This document shows, one piece after another, positions 13,656 through 22,075 of a stretch of DNA of 37,649 bases. This DNA is from Mayfieldus profundus (GTDB taxonomy: Bacteria > Actinomycetota > Thermoleophilia > Solirubrobacterales > 70-9). The stretch spans positions 1 through 37,649 of the forward strand of contig JBBPIM010000019.1 in assembly GCA_038040325.1 (NCBI GenBank). Reading direction: 5' to 3'. The notes beneath the pieces were generated by a model. The model was not told the origin of the DNA. It ran no database searches and was given only the letters and a program-made list of their open reading frames with translations. The translations under genes were made by a program, and so were the position numbers. How positions within the stretch are numbered: position 1 is the stretch's first letter; each line of letters opens with the position of its first letter.

Positions 13656-14792
13656 CTAGGAGCCGAGCCCGGCCCGCAGGTCGAGCACCCGCTGGACGGA
13701 GGCCTCGAATGCGGCGCGCGGCAGCGCATGCCTGCGAAGGGCTCCTCGCAATGCGGCACCGGCGCGTGCTGCCGCGTGGAAATCGCTGAACAGCAGCAGG
13801 TCGGTGCCGGCGCGGGCGGCCGCCCTGCCGGCCTTGGCCGGGCCGCCGAAGGCCGCGACGGCGACGCTCTGCAGCGCGTCGGTGACCGAGACTCCTTCGA
13901 AGCCGATGCGGTCGCGCAGCTCACCGGTGGCGATCGGGCGGGCGAAGGCGGCCGGTCGCTCCGAGAACGCCGGATAGATCGCCGAGCTCATCATCACCAG
14001 CTCCCCACCGGCCCCGGCAAAGCTCTCGAACGGCGCCTCGTCGACGCGGCGAAGGGTGCTCTTCGGCAGCCCGATGCGCTCGACGCCGACGTCGGTGTTG
14101 ATGTCGGCGGCACCCAGCCCGGGGAAGTGCTTGGCGGTGGTCGCCACGCCGCCCGCCCGCAGACCCTCGGCGAAAGCCACCCCGGTCCGGGAGACCTTGC
14201 TCGCCGTGGCGCCGAAGCTGCGGCCCTCCTCGCGGATCGCCCCGCCGGGCCGGCCGACGTCGAGCACGGGAGCTAGGTCGACGTTGACGCCGGCGCCGCG
14301 CAGGTTGCGGGCGGTGCGGCGGCCCTGGCGGCCGGAGAAGGCGGCTCCACGACTGCCCATCTCCTGCGCTGAGGCGGTCGGAGCGCCGGGCAGGCGCTTG
14401 ACGAGCCCGCCCTCCTGGTCGACCATCACCAGCAGCGGGTCGCGCAGCAGCTTCGGCCGGCGGATCGCCTGCAGACCGCGGGCAAGGCGCCGGGCGCTGC
14501 GTCGGCCGGAGAAGTTCTCGGAGAACAGCACCACCCCGGCCAGCTCGCCGGAGCGGATCATCTCCCTCAGCCGCTTCGGCGGCTGCCGGCCGTCGAAGCC
14601 CGCGACCAGCCGCTCGCCGGCGAGCTGGCGGACCGTGAGGTCGCCGGCATCGGGGGCCCCCGGGGCCGCGCTCTCGGTGCCGTCCCCGAGCGCCACGCTC
14701 AACCCGGTCGCCACAGCCATCGCCCCGATCAGAAGCGCCGCCACGGCCCGCCGCCTGCGGATCGTCACGCTTCGCTCGCGTCGGTTTCGCAC
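13656..14792 (-). CDS. Glycoside hydrolase family 3 (beta-N-acetylhexosaminidase-like), exported
   Basis: The 378-residue protein has a twin-arginine-like basic start (IRRRR at 11-15) and a hydrophobic segment at about 16-36, so it is exported or anchored. The single GH3 barrel holds MVDQEGGLVKRL (123-134), NVDLAPVLDV (170-179), RSFG (191-194), KHFPGLG (221-227) and VSVTDALQ (301-308), where Asp305 is the predicted nucleophile. In NagZ the loop after KHFPG carries an Asp-His dyad. Here the loop reads LGAADINTD, without that histidine, so the general acid may differ. The likely substrate is a beta-linked amino sugar from the cell wall. GTG 14792 has TAGACT nine bases upstream. Confidence 0.85.
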   Translation of the reverse strand: MRNRRERSVTIRRRRAVAALLIGAMAVATGLSVALGDGTESAAPGAPDAGDLTVRQLAGERLVAGFDGRQPPKRLREMIRSGELAGVVLFSENFSGRRSARRLARGLQAIRRPKLLRDPLLVMVDQEGGLVKRLPGAPTASAQEMGSRGAAFSGRQGRRTARNLRGAGVNVDLAPVLDVGRPGGAIREEGRSFGATASKVSRTGVAFAEGLRAGGVATTAKHFPGLGAADINTDVGVERIGLPKSTLRRVDEAPFESFAGAGGELVMMSSAIYPAFSERPAAFARPIATGELRDRIGFEGVSVTDALQSVAVAAFGGPAKAGRAAARAGTDLLLFSDFHAAARAGAALRGALRRHALPRAAFEASVQRVLDLRAGLGS

Positions 14793-14801
14793 CGGTCGGC
14801 G

Positions 14802-14807
14802 AGTCTA
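14802..14807 (-). promoter_or_regulatory. Candidate -10 box for the GH3 gene
   Basis: TAGACT on the minus strand lies nine bases before the GTG at 14792, in the 25-bp gap after the broken sulfatase. Leaderless-type spacing; no -35 seen. Confidence 0.4.
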
Positions 14808-14817
14808 GATGCCGCGC

Positions 14818-16616
14818 CTACCGGCAGGCGCGCAACCGCTTCTCGATCGTCATCCGCCGCCCGTCGGTGAGGGTGGCGCGCAACCTCAGCTTGGCGACGC
14901 GCTTGCGCTTCAGCCGGCCGTACGGCAGCTTGTCCTTGAAGGGGCGCCTGCGGTCGGTCTTGACCCGCTTGCCATTCACGTAGAACTCGCCCAGCACGGT
15001 CTTGGAACGGTCCGCGCCGTCGACCAGGGCGGTCACAGGGCGACGCGCGCAGCCGTTCGGCCCGCTGCGCCTTCGCAATTTCATCTTCAGGTGCGGGGTG
15101 CGTCGGCAGCTGTCCCCGGAACAGCCGCGAAGCGCTGCAAGCCGCCTGGCCAGGGCGGACTCCACAGCGGCATAGGAGGGGTTGCCTGCGGCGTTGGTCA
15201 GCTCGTAGGGATCGGCATCGAGGTCGTAGAGCTCCTTCTCTCCTGCGCTCTCGCCCCCGAAGTGCTCGGCGTAGATGTAGCGATGGGTGCGCACGGCCTG
15301 GTAGCCGTTGGTCTCGATGAGCAGCTCGCGACCGCGCTCGCGGACCAGGTTGTCGCCGAAGTTCTGCAGGGCCAGGCCGTCGAGGCGGCGGTCGGGGCCG
15401 GCGCCTGTCGCCTTGACGATCGTCTTCGCGATGTCGCTGTTGATCGCCATATCGCGGATCGTCTTGCCCTGCGGGAAGCCCGGCCCGCGGATCAGCAGCG
15501 GCACATGGATCGACTCCTCGTAGAGCACGACCTTGCCGCTCTTGACTCGGTGCTCGCCGTGCATGAAGCCGTTGTCGGCGGTGAAGACGATCAACGTGTT
15601 GTCCAGCTCGCCCGAGCCGCGCAGCATGTTGACCACCTCGGCCACCCCCTCGTCCTCGGCCAGCAGCGATGCGAGCCGGCAGCGATAGAAACGGGTGATG
15701 TCGCTGAGGTCGTCGCCGTCGAACAGGTTGCGGGTCTCGATCCCCGCCGGCTTGTCGGCGACGTCGGCCTCGTTGAAGGAGGGCGGCTGCGGCAACGGCT
15801 CGGCGTCGAAGGCGTGCAGGTGGCGCGGCGCCGGCTTGGCCGTGCCGGCACAATGGCTCTCGTTGGGCGGGTCGGGGTTCGGGCCGCCGCTGTGCGGAGC
15901 CAGATAGCTGAGCCAGAGGAAGAAGGGCTGGCTGGAGGGGGCGCGACGGGCGATGAAGTCGACCGCCTTGTCGGTGTAGACGTCGGTCGAGTAGTTGGCC
16001 GGGTTGCCGGGATTGTCGGGGTTCGCGTTGGGCGACCCGTACTGGATCAGCGTGCCGTTCTCGTTCAGCTCGTAGCCGTAGAAGTCGTAGGTCCTGGTCG
16101 AGCCCTGCCACTCGCTGTAGCCGGGCGGGATCAGCGGCCCTCCGGGTCGTCGCGGTGTGACTCGTAGCCGTTGAGGTACTTGCCGATCAGGCCCGTGTAG
16201 TAGCCCGCGCGCTGCAGCCAGACCGGCAGCGTGGTGGTCGAGTCGAGCTTGTCGAAGCCGCCCTCCGGCGCCTGGTTGCCGAGCACGCCGTGGTTGTGCG
16301 CGTACTAGCCGGTCAGCATCGTCGACCGCGACGGGCAGCACAGCGAGTAGTTGACGAAGCTGTTCGGGAAGGTGACCCCATGGTCGCCGATCAGCTCTTG
16401 CACGTTCGGCATCACCCGCAGCGAGGCGATGTCCTGGTCGTCGGTCTCGATGATCAGGACGTTCGGCGGCGGCGCGGACTTCTTCGCCTTGGCCGCCGCG
16501 CTGTCGGCGTGCCGGGCACCGATCGCGACCGGCAGCGAGAGGCGAGGCAGCGCGGCGGCAGCTGCGATCACGTGCCTGCCGCGCAGCGGGGGTTGTTCTC
16601 CCTCGGTGAACGCCAT
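14818..16616 (-). pseudogene. Broken sulfatase gene (premature TAG plus frameshift)
   Basis: The gene reads as a type I sulfatase in two frames. The first part, from ATG 16616, has a signal peptide and PPPNVLIIETDDQD, with the formylglycine motif LCCPSRSTMLTG. It then meets TAG (16307-16305) where relatives read Gln or another residue in TGQYAHNHG. Past this stop the same frame continues with YAHNHGVLGNQAPEGGF and LIGKYLNGY until TGA at 16131. The rest (PLIPPGYSEW, LWLSYLAPHSGG, FTADNGFMHGEH, the C-terminal ELYDLDADPYE) lies in another frame, so a single-base indel sits at about 16131-16190. A basic tail ends the gene. An intact enzyme would hydrolyse sulfate esters outside the cell. Either decay or two sequence errors could explain it. 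Confidence 0.8.
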
Positions 16617-16689
16617 CCAAACCCGAGAACACGGTAGCCCGCCTCGGGTTGCGGCTACACCGGTCGCCGAGGGCGTCCGGGCACGCTCG

Positions 16690-16695
16690 TAGCCT
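16690..16695 (+). promoter_or_regulatory. Candidate -10 box for bioBFD
   Basis: TAGCCT ends eight bases before the ATG of bioB at 16704, with no Shine-Dalgarno site between, consistent with a leaderless transcript. No operator known to me (BirA, BioQ or BioR type) is recognisable nearby. Confidence 0.4.
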
Positions 16696-16703
16696 TGCCG
16701 CGG

Positions 16704-17849
16704 ATGCCGCCCCTGATCAGCTTCGAGGAGGCGCAGCAGCTCGGCGCGCTCACCGACCACGAGGAGATCGGCGAGCTGGTCGAGCGTGCCTGGCAGGTCC
16801 GGCGCGAGAACTTCGGCGACTCCACCGACATGTGCTCGCTGGTCAACGCCAAGTCGGGCGGATGCGCGGAGGATTGCGGGTTCTGCGCCCAGTCGCGCAA
16901 CGCGGAGGCGGACACCCCGATGCACGCCATGATGGAGCCGGAGCAGATCCTCGAGCACGCAAGGGCGGCCGAGGCGGCGGGGGCGCACCGCTTCTGCATG
17001 GTCACCCAGGGCCAGGGTCTCTCCAAGCGCGATTTCGCGAAGGTGCTGGAGGGCGCACGCCTGGTGGCCGAGAAGACCAACCTGAAGCGCTGCGCCTCGA
17101 TCGGCCACATGTCGACGCCGCGCGCGCGCCAGCTGCGCGAGGCCGGCATCCAGCGCGTCCACCACAACGTCGAATCGTCGCGCTCCTATTACCCGGAGGT
17201 CTCGACGACTGTCCGCTACGAGGGCCGGCTGCGCACCATCCAGGCGGTCAAGGAAGCGGGGCTGGAGACCTGTGTGGGCGGGATCCTCAACCTCGGCGAG
17301 AGCCCGGAGCAGCGGGTGGAGATGGCCTTCGAGCTGTCGGAGATCAACCCCACCTCGGTCCCGATCAACCTGCTCAATCCGCGACCCGGCACCAAGTTCG
17401 GCGACCGCGAGCTGATGGACGCCTGGGAGGTGGTCAAGTGGGTGGCGATCTTCCGGCTGATCATCCCCGGAGCGCTGTTCCGCCTCTGCGGAGGGAGGGT
17501 CGAGAACCTCGGCGACCTGCAGCCGCTGGCGGTCAAGGCGGGCCTAAACGGGGTGATGATGGGCAACTTCCTCACCACCCTGGGCGCCGAGCCCGAGGAC
17601 GACCGCCGCATGTTCAGCGAGCTCGGCCTCAACGTCGCCCGCCAGCCCGACAACGGCGCCCACCCGCGCCCGGACAACCGCAGTGGCTGGCTCGACGGCG
17701 AGGCCCCGGCGACGCCGATGGAGGAGCTGATCGACAGCCAGGACGAGGCCAACTTCTGGGATCCCTCGACGCAGCTCCGGGTGATCAAGAAGAAGGGCAA
17801 GCCTCCCCCCTATCCGAGCGAAGCACAGCCGGCCGGCTGGGGGGATTAG
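16704..17849 (+). CDS. bioB: Biotin synthase
   Basis: The 381-residue radical SAM enzyme inserts sulfur into dethiobiotin to make biotin. The CxxxCxxC cluster motif is SGGCAEDCGFCAQS (Cys54, Cys58, Cys61). YYPEVSTT, VGGILNLGES and the INLLNPRPGT segments are family blocks. The C-terminal 50 residues are an extension beyond the usual end of about 330-350 residues. ATG 16704 is preferred to TTG 16695 because it fits the leaderless spacing. The stop TAG shares a base with the GTG of bioF, which puts both in one operon. Confidence 0.96.
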   Translation: MPPLISFEEAQQLGALTDHEEIGELVERAWQVRRENFGDSTDMCSLVNAKSGGCAEDCGFCAQSRNAEADTPMHAMMEPEQILEHARAAEAAGAHRFCMVTQGQGLSKRDFAKVLEGARLVAEKTNLKRCASIGHMSTPRARQLREAGIQRVHHNVESSRSYYPEVSTTVRYEGRLRTIQAVKEAGLETCVGGILNLGESPEQRVEMAFELSEINPTSVPINLLNPRPGTKFGDRELMDAWEVVKWVAIFRLIIPGALFRLCGGRVENLGDLQPLAVKAGLNGVMMGNFLTTLGAEPEDDRRMFSELGLNVARQPDNGAHPRPDNRSGWLDGEAPATPMEELIDSQDEANFWDPSTQLRVIKKKGKPPPYPSEAQPAGWGD

Positions 17850-19108
17850 TGACGGACCTCGCCGATCGGCTGGAGGAGCTGCGCGAGCGGGGCCTCTACC
17901 GGCGGCTGAGGCTGATCAGCGGCCCCCAGGGGCCGAGGGTCCTGCTCGACGGTCGCCCGGTGCTGCTGCTCTGCTCCAACAACTACCTCGGCCTCGCCGA
18001 TCACCCGCGGGTCCGCCAGGCGGCGGCCGAGGCGGCGATGCGCTGGGGTGTGGGCACGGGCGGCTCGCGGCTGATCTCCGGAAACATGAAGCTGCACCGG
18101 CGCCTGGAGGAGCGGCTCGCCGAGTTCAAGGGCTACGAGGCGGCGCTGCTGTTCGGCTCCGGTTACCTCGCCAACACCGGCGCGATCGCCGCTCTGGCCC
18201 GCAACGGAGAGGTGATCTTCTCCGACGAGCTCAACCACGCCAGCATCATCGACGGCTGTCGGCTCTCGCGCGCCGAGACCTTCGTCTACCGGCACGCCGA
18301 CCTCGAGCACCTCGACTGGGGCCTGCGGCAGGCCCAGGGTCGTGGCTCGCTGATCGTCACCGACGGCGTCTTCTCGATGGACGGTGACCTGGCGCCGCTC
18401 GAGGGCCTGGTGCGGCTCGCGCGCCGGCACGACTGCCGCCTGATGGTGGACGAGGCCCACGCAACCGGCGCGGTCGGCCCCGGCGGGCGCGGGTCGGTCG
18501 CGGCCGCCGGATTGACGCGCGAGGTCGATGTCGTGATGGGGACGCTGGGCAAGGCGCTCGGTGGCTACGGCGCCTACGTGTGCGGGAGCGGCGAGGTGGT
18601 CGAATACCTGATCAACACGGCGCGCTCCTTCATCTTCTCGACGGCACCCGCCCCGCCGGCGGTCGCGGCGGCGCTGGCCGCCCTGGACCTGCTCGAATCG
18701 AACCCGCACCGGATCGAGCGCCTGCAGGCCAACGCGGCGGCGATGCGCGCGGCGCTGGTCGAGGAGGGACTGGCCCCGGGGCCGACCGAGACCCAGATCG
18801 TTCCGGTGATGGTCGGCGACGCCAACGCGGCGATGCGACTCTGCGAGCGGGCCCTGGAGCGGGGCGTGTTCGCGCAGGGGATCCGGCCGCCTACGGTTCC
18901 CGATGGTGCGTCGCGCCTGCGGCTCACGGTGATGGCCACCCACCGCCCGGCCGAGCTGGCCCGGGGTGCCAAGCAGATTGCCGCAGCGGCACGCGAGCTG
19001 GGCATGCCCGTCGAGCCGGCCGTGTCGGCCGGCGAGGACTGGGCCGAGGACGACTGGGCCGAGAGCCCGGACGCGGAAGCCGCTCAGGCGCTCAGAAGAG
19101 CCGCCTGA
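17849..19108 (+). CDS. bioF: 8-amino-7-oxononanoate synthase
   Basis: This 419-residue PLP enzyme condenses pimeloyl-ACP or pimeloyl-CoA with L-alanine to give 8-amino-7-oxononanoate. The family blocks are CSNNYLGLADHP (42-53), GTGGSRLISGN (69-79), MVDEAHATGAVG (199-210; Asp201 and His204) and TLGKALGGYG (232-241), with Lys235 as the PLP lysine. The start is GTG 17849, overlapping the bioB stop by one base. The last 30 residues (SAGEDWAEDDWAESPDAEAA) are an acidic tail with a repeated EDWAE/DDWAE unit, beyond the usual family end at about 385-395, and of unknown role. bioD follows after eight bases. Confidence 0.93.
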   Translation: MTDLADRLEELRERGLYRRLRLISGPQGPRVLLDGRPVLLLCSNNYLGLADHPRVRQAAAEAAMRWGVGTGGSRLISGNMKLHRRLEERLAEFKGYEAALLFGSGYLANTGAIAALARNGEVIFSDELNHASIIDGCRLSRAETFVYRHADLEHLDWGLRQAQGRGSLIVTDGVFSMDGDLAPLEGLVRLARRHDCRLMVDEAHATGAVGPGGRGSVAAAGLTREVDVVMGTLGKALGGYGAYVCGSGEVVEYLINTARSFIFSTAPAPPAVAAALAALDLLESNPHRIERLQANAAAMRAALVEEGLAPGPTETQIVPVMVGDANAAMRLCERALERGVFAQGIRPPTVPDGASRLRLTVMATHRPAELARGAKQIAAAARELGMPVEPAVSAGEDWAEDDWAESPDAEAAQALRRAA

Positions 19109-19116
19109 GCGCCCCG

Positions 19117-19782
19117 GTGCTCGGCACCTTCGTCACCGGGACCGGCACCGACGTCGGCAAGACCGTGGTCGCGGCAACGATCGCCCACGGGCTCGCCGCC
19201 GAGGGACGCAGGGTTGCCGTCTTCAAGCCCGCGGTGACCGGGCTCGACGAGGGCGGCGAGCCCGACCACGCGCTGCTGCGCCGTGCAGCGGGCAGCACCC
19301 AGGGTGATGGGCAGATCGCCCCCTATCGATACGGGCCGCCCGCCTCCCCGCACCTTGCGGCAGAGCTGGCCGGCGAGCGGATCGAGCCGGCCCGCCTGCT
19401 GGCGGCCGCGCGCGATGCCGCGGCCGGCGCCGACGCGATCGTCTGCGAGGGCGTCGGGGGCCTATTGGTGCCGCTCACGCTCGGCTACCTGGTCCGAGAT
19501 CTCGCCCGCGACCTTGCTCTGCCGCTGGTGGTCGCAGCCCCGCCGGGCCTGGGGACGATCAACCACACCCTGCTTACCCTGGAGGCGGCGCGAGCGGTGG
19601 GGATGGAGGTCGAGTCGGTCGTGCTCACCCCCTGGCCGCGGCACCCAGGTGAGGTGGAACGCTCCAACCTCGAGGCGGTCGAGCGGCTCGGCGGGGTACC
19701 GGTGGAGCGACTGCCGGAGATCGACCTCACCCAGCCGGATGGGTGGCCGCGCCTCGAGCGCGCGGAGGGCCTGCTCGGCTAG
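19117..19782 (+). CDS. bioD: Dethiobiotin synthetase
   Basis: The 221-residue ATP-dependent ureido-ring closing enzyme turns 7,8-diaminononanoate into dethiobiotin. The P-loop GTGTDVGKT is at 8-16 from GTG 19117. KPAVTGLDE is the substrate loop, CEGVGGLLVPL the second nucleotide-binding block, and APPGLGTINHTLLTLEAAR the third. The GTG start is inferred because nothing closer to the P-loop would fit and an upstream CTG is less likely. The stop codon shares CTAG with the stop of the convergent efflux pump gene. It is the last gene of the bioB-bioF-bioD operon. Confidence 0.93.
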   Translation: MLGTFVTGTGTDVGKTVVAATIAHGLAAEGRRVAVFKPAVTGLDEGGEPDHALLRRAAGSTQGDGQIAPYRYGPPASPHLAAELAGERIEPARLLAAARDAAAGADAIVCEGVGGLLVPLTLGYLVRDLARDLALPLVVAAPPGLGTINHTLLTLEAARAVGMEVESVVLTPWPRHPGEVERSNLEAVERLGGVPVERLPEIDLTQPDGWPRLERAEGLLG

Positions 19783-21407
19783 CCGCCGACGCCGGCCGTC
19801 GAACCGCGTGCGGCTACCTCGCCCCCGGCGGGCGGCGCCCCGGCGGCCATCGCGGGGCCGGCAGGCTCCACGGTCTCGCGGCGGCGCAGCCGGCCCTCGA
19901 TCAAAAGGAAGCCGATCACGGCCCCCGCGGCGGCTACGGCCATCGAGAGGCGCATCGCATGGCTGAGCGCGTAGACGAAGGCGTCGTTGCCGGCTGCTGC
20001 AACCTGCTTGGCTTCGGCCGGCGGGATAATCCCGGGGGCGGAGCTACCGCTGCCGAGGGTGTTGGCGATCTCGGAGCGCTGGCCGGCGCTGACCGACGTG
20101 TTCGCGAGCAGCTCGTCGAGCCGCGACCTCACCTCCCCCTGGAAAATCGCACCGATCGCCGCCACCCCGAAGGTTCCGCCGATCATGCGGAACATCGACA
20201 GCACACCCGAGGCGATCCCGGCCTTTGCCGCGGCGACGGCGTTCATCGCGGCGGTCGACATCGGCGACATCGTCAGCGCGATGCCGATTCCCATCAGCAT
20301 GAATCCGGGCAGCAGGTCGGAGTAGGTGGTCCCGGCGTCGATCAGGGTGAACAGATAGAGCGAGACGGTCACCATCGAGAGGCCGACCGTGATCGGCCAG
20401 CGGGGGCCGATCCGGTCCGAAAGGCGTCCCGCGATCGGCGCAACGATCATGACCATCAGGGTCGTGGGCAGGAACCGCACGCCGGCCTCCAGCGGCGTAT
20501 AGCCGAGCACGTTCTGCATGTACATGGCGAGAAAGAAGAACATCCCCAGCATCGCGAAAGAGACGATGAAGGCGACCGTCACAGAGCCGATGAAGTTGCG
20601 ATTGGCAAACAGTCCGAACTCGATCATCGGCGCCTTCACCCGCAGCTCGATCGCGACGAAGGCGATCAGCAGGATCACCGAGCCGACGATCAGCGACACG
20701 ATCTCGGGCGAGCCCCAGCCCCAGCTGTTGCCCTCGACGAGGGCGAGGACGAGCGCGGTGAGGCCGCCGGTCAACACGGCGACGCCCGCGTAGTCGACCT
20801 CGTGGCCGACGGTGTGGTCGCGCGATTCGCGCACGGCGAACAGCGCCGCGAGCACGGCACCGGCGCCGACCGGGAGATTGATGAAGAAGATCGCCTGCCA
20901 GGAGACGTGCTCGGTGAGGAAGCCCCCCAGCACCGGGCCGATCGCCAACGCCAGCGCGGAGACGCCCGCCCAGGTGCCGATCGCCCTGCCGCGCTCGGCA
21001 GCGGGGAAGGCGTCGGTGATGATCGAGAGGGTCCCCGGCATCATGAATGCCGCCCCGACGCCCTGGGCGATGCGGCTGATCACCAGCCACTGGGTGTCGG
21101 GCGCGAGCCCGGCGGTCGCCGAGGAGGCTGTGAAGACGATCACTCCTGCGATGAACATGCGGCGGCGGCCGAAGATGTCGCCAAGCCGCCCACCGGTCGC
21201 CAGCAGCACGGCGAAGGAGAGCGTGTAGCCGTTGACCGTCCACTCCAGGGCCGAGATCGAGGCGCCGAGGTCGCGCTGGATCGAGGGCAGCGCCACGTTC
21301 ACGACCGTGTTGTCGAGCATGATCATGAACAGCGCGAAGCACATCGCGCCGAGCGTCCACCACTTGCGGTTGTCGTCGGTGATCAGGCGCTCGCGGTAGC
21401 CGGTCAT
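19779..21407 (-). CDS. DHA2-family (14-TM) MFS drug exporter
   Basis: The 542-residue pump has the DHA2 signature LDNTVVNVALPSIQRDL in helix 1 and GRLGDIFGRRRMF in loop 2-3, followed by about fourteen hydrophobic segments. It resembles EmrB/QacA-type proton-driven multidrug exporters. The C-terminal 35 residues are polar and Gly/Ala-rich. Its ATG overlaps the MarR regulator stop by 4 bp (ATGA), so the two are one operon and the pump is likely repressed by that regulator. The 3' end overlaps bioD. It separates bioD from bioA without any sign of a role in biotin metabolism. Confidence 0.92.
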   Translation of the reverse strand: MTGYRERLITDDNRKWWTLGAMCFALFMIMLDNTVVNVALPSIQRDLGASISALEWTVNGYTLSFAVLLATGGRLGDIFGRRRMFIAGVIVFTASSATAGLAPDTQWLVISRIAQGVGAAFMMPGTLSIITDAFPAAERGRAIGTWAGVSALALAIGPVLGGFLTEHVSWQAIFFINLPVGAGAVLAALFAVRESRDHTVGHEVDYAGVAVLTGGLTALVLALVEGNSWGWGSPEIVSLIVGSVILLIAFVAIELRVKAPMIEFGLFANRNFIGSVTVAFIVSFAMLGMFFFLAMYMQNVLGYTPLEAGVRFLPTTLMVMIVAPIAGRLSDRIGPRWPITVGLSMVTVSLYLFTLIDAGTTYSDLLPGFMLMGIGIALTMSPMSTAAMNAVAAAKAGIASGVLSMFRMIGGTFGVAAIGAIFQGEVRSRLDELLANTSVSAGQRSEIANTLGSGSSAPGIIPPAEAKQVAAAGNDAFVYALSHAMRLSMAVAAAGAVIGFLLIEGRLRRRETVEPAGPAMAAGAPPAGGEVAARGSTAGVGG

Positions 21408-21937
21408 CGGCGGGCCTTCTTGATCTGCGCGTATGTCGCGGCGATCTCCTCGCGCGAGAGCAGCGCCTCGAAGGCGGCGTCGAGCTTGCGGCGCTCGGCC
21501 GCGCTGAGGCTCGCCGCAAAGCTCTCCAGGCCGGCCATTCGAGTCTGCATCAGCGTCCCGGCCAGCTCGCGACCCTTTTCGGACGCGGCGATGCGCCGCA
21601 CCCGGCGATCGCTGCGATCCTCGACCCGCTTGACGAGACGCTTGCGCACGAGGCCGTCCAGCGCGCGGCTAAGCGCGGCGTGGGAAATCCCGAGCTGCTC
21701 GGCGATCTCGCTGCCGGTCAGCTGCGCCTCCTCGCCGCCCGGGCCGGTGAGCAGAAAGAGCGCTTTGCACTGCGTGAGCGTGAGGCCGCTCTGATCGATC
21801 GTGCGCAGGTGCTCGCCGCGATCGAAGGCGAACAGGTAGCGCAGGAACGCGCCGAGGCGGGCAGCCGTCTCGCGAGCCTCGGCGGAGACGTCGCGGTCCT
21901 TCCCGGCTTGAAGCTCGGCCGTGCCAGTCGCTTGCAT
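21404..21937 (-). CDS. MarR-family transcriptional regulator
   Basis: The 177-residue protein has the MarR layout: N-terminal helices (GAFLRYLFAFDRG), the winged helix-turn-helix with LTGSEIAEQLGISHAALSRALDGLVRKRLVKRVEDRSDRRVRRI, and a C-terminal dimerisation helix (AERRKLDAAFEALL). It probably represses itself and the downstream DHA2 pump and is released by small phenolic or lipophilic ligands, as usual for the family; that ligand is unknown. The ATG at 21937 lies inside a perfect palindrome, CTTGCATGCAAG, and a second similar site is centred 19 bp upstream. Confidence 0.92.
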   Translation of the reverse strand: MQATGTAELQAGKDRDVSAEARETAARLGAFLRYLFAFDRGEHLRTIDQSGLTLTQCKALFLLTGPGGEEAQLTGSEIAEQLGISHAALSRALDGLVRKRLVKRVEDRSDRRVRRIAASEKGRELAGTLMQTRMAGLESFAASLSAAERRKLDAAFEALLSREEIAATYAQIKKARR

Positions 21938-21962
21938 GCAAGCAATAGTTGCACATGCGCAA
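21931..21962 (-). promoter_or_regulatory. Two palindromic sites at the MarR start: candidate operator
   Basis: CTTGCATGCAAG (21931-21942) is a perfect 12-bp palindrome that contains the ATG of the regulator. TTGCACATGCGCAA (21949-21962) is a second palindrome with one mismatched pair. The centres are 19 bp apart, close to two helical turns, a spacing suited to two MarR dimers on one DNA face. The TTGCATGCAA-like core is typical of MarR sites. The sites also face the divergent bioA promoter 100 bp away. Confidence 0.6.
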
Positions 21963-22058
21963 GCTTCTTTGGATAGCGGGATCGTGCCGCGTGACGCACC
22001 TCACACAACCCGGCAAGTTGCAGGAACGCGCGCCATAAATTCCAACCGGGGCGGCCTC

Positions 22059-22064
22059 TACTGT
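22059..22064 (+). promoter_or_regulatory. Candidate -10 box for bioA
   Basis: TACTGT ends 11 bases before the ATG at 22076. No Shine-Dalgarno sequence is visible. Spacing is somewhat longer than for the other leaderless-type starts here. Confidence 0.3.
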
Positions 22065-22075
22065 CGGTCGCGGCG

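Noticed and set aside
16305..16307. TAG in the sulfatase as a recoded amino acid (for example pyrrolysine)
   Set aside because: A frameshift also breaks the same gene and many genes here use TAG as a normal stop codon.
21963..22075. Biotin operator (BirA/BioQ/BioR type) before bioA
   Set aside because: I found no clear palindrome like the known operators; only the MarR-type sites stand out.
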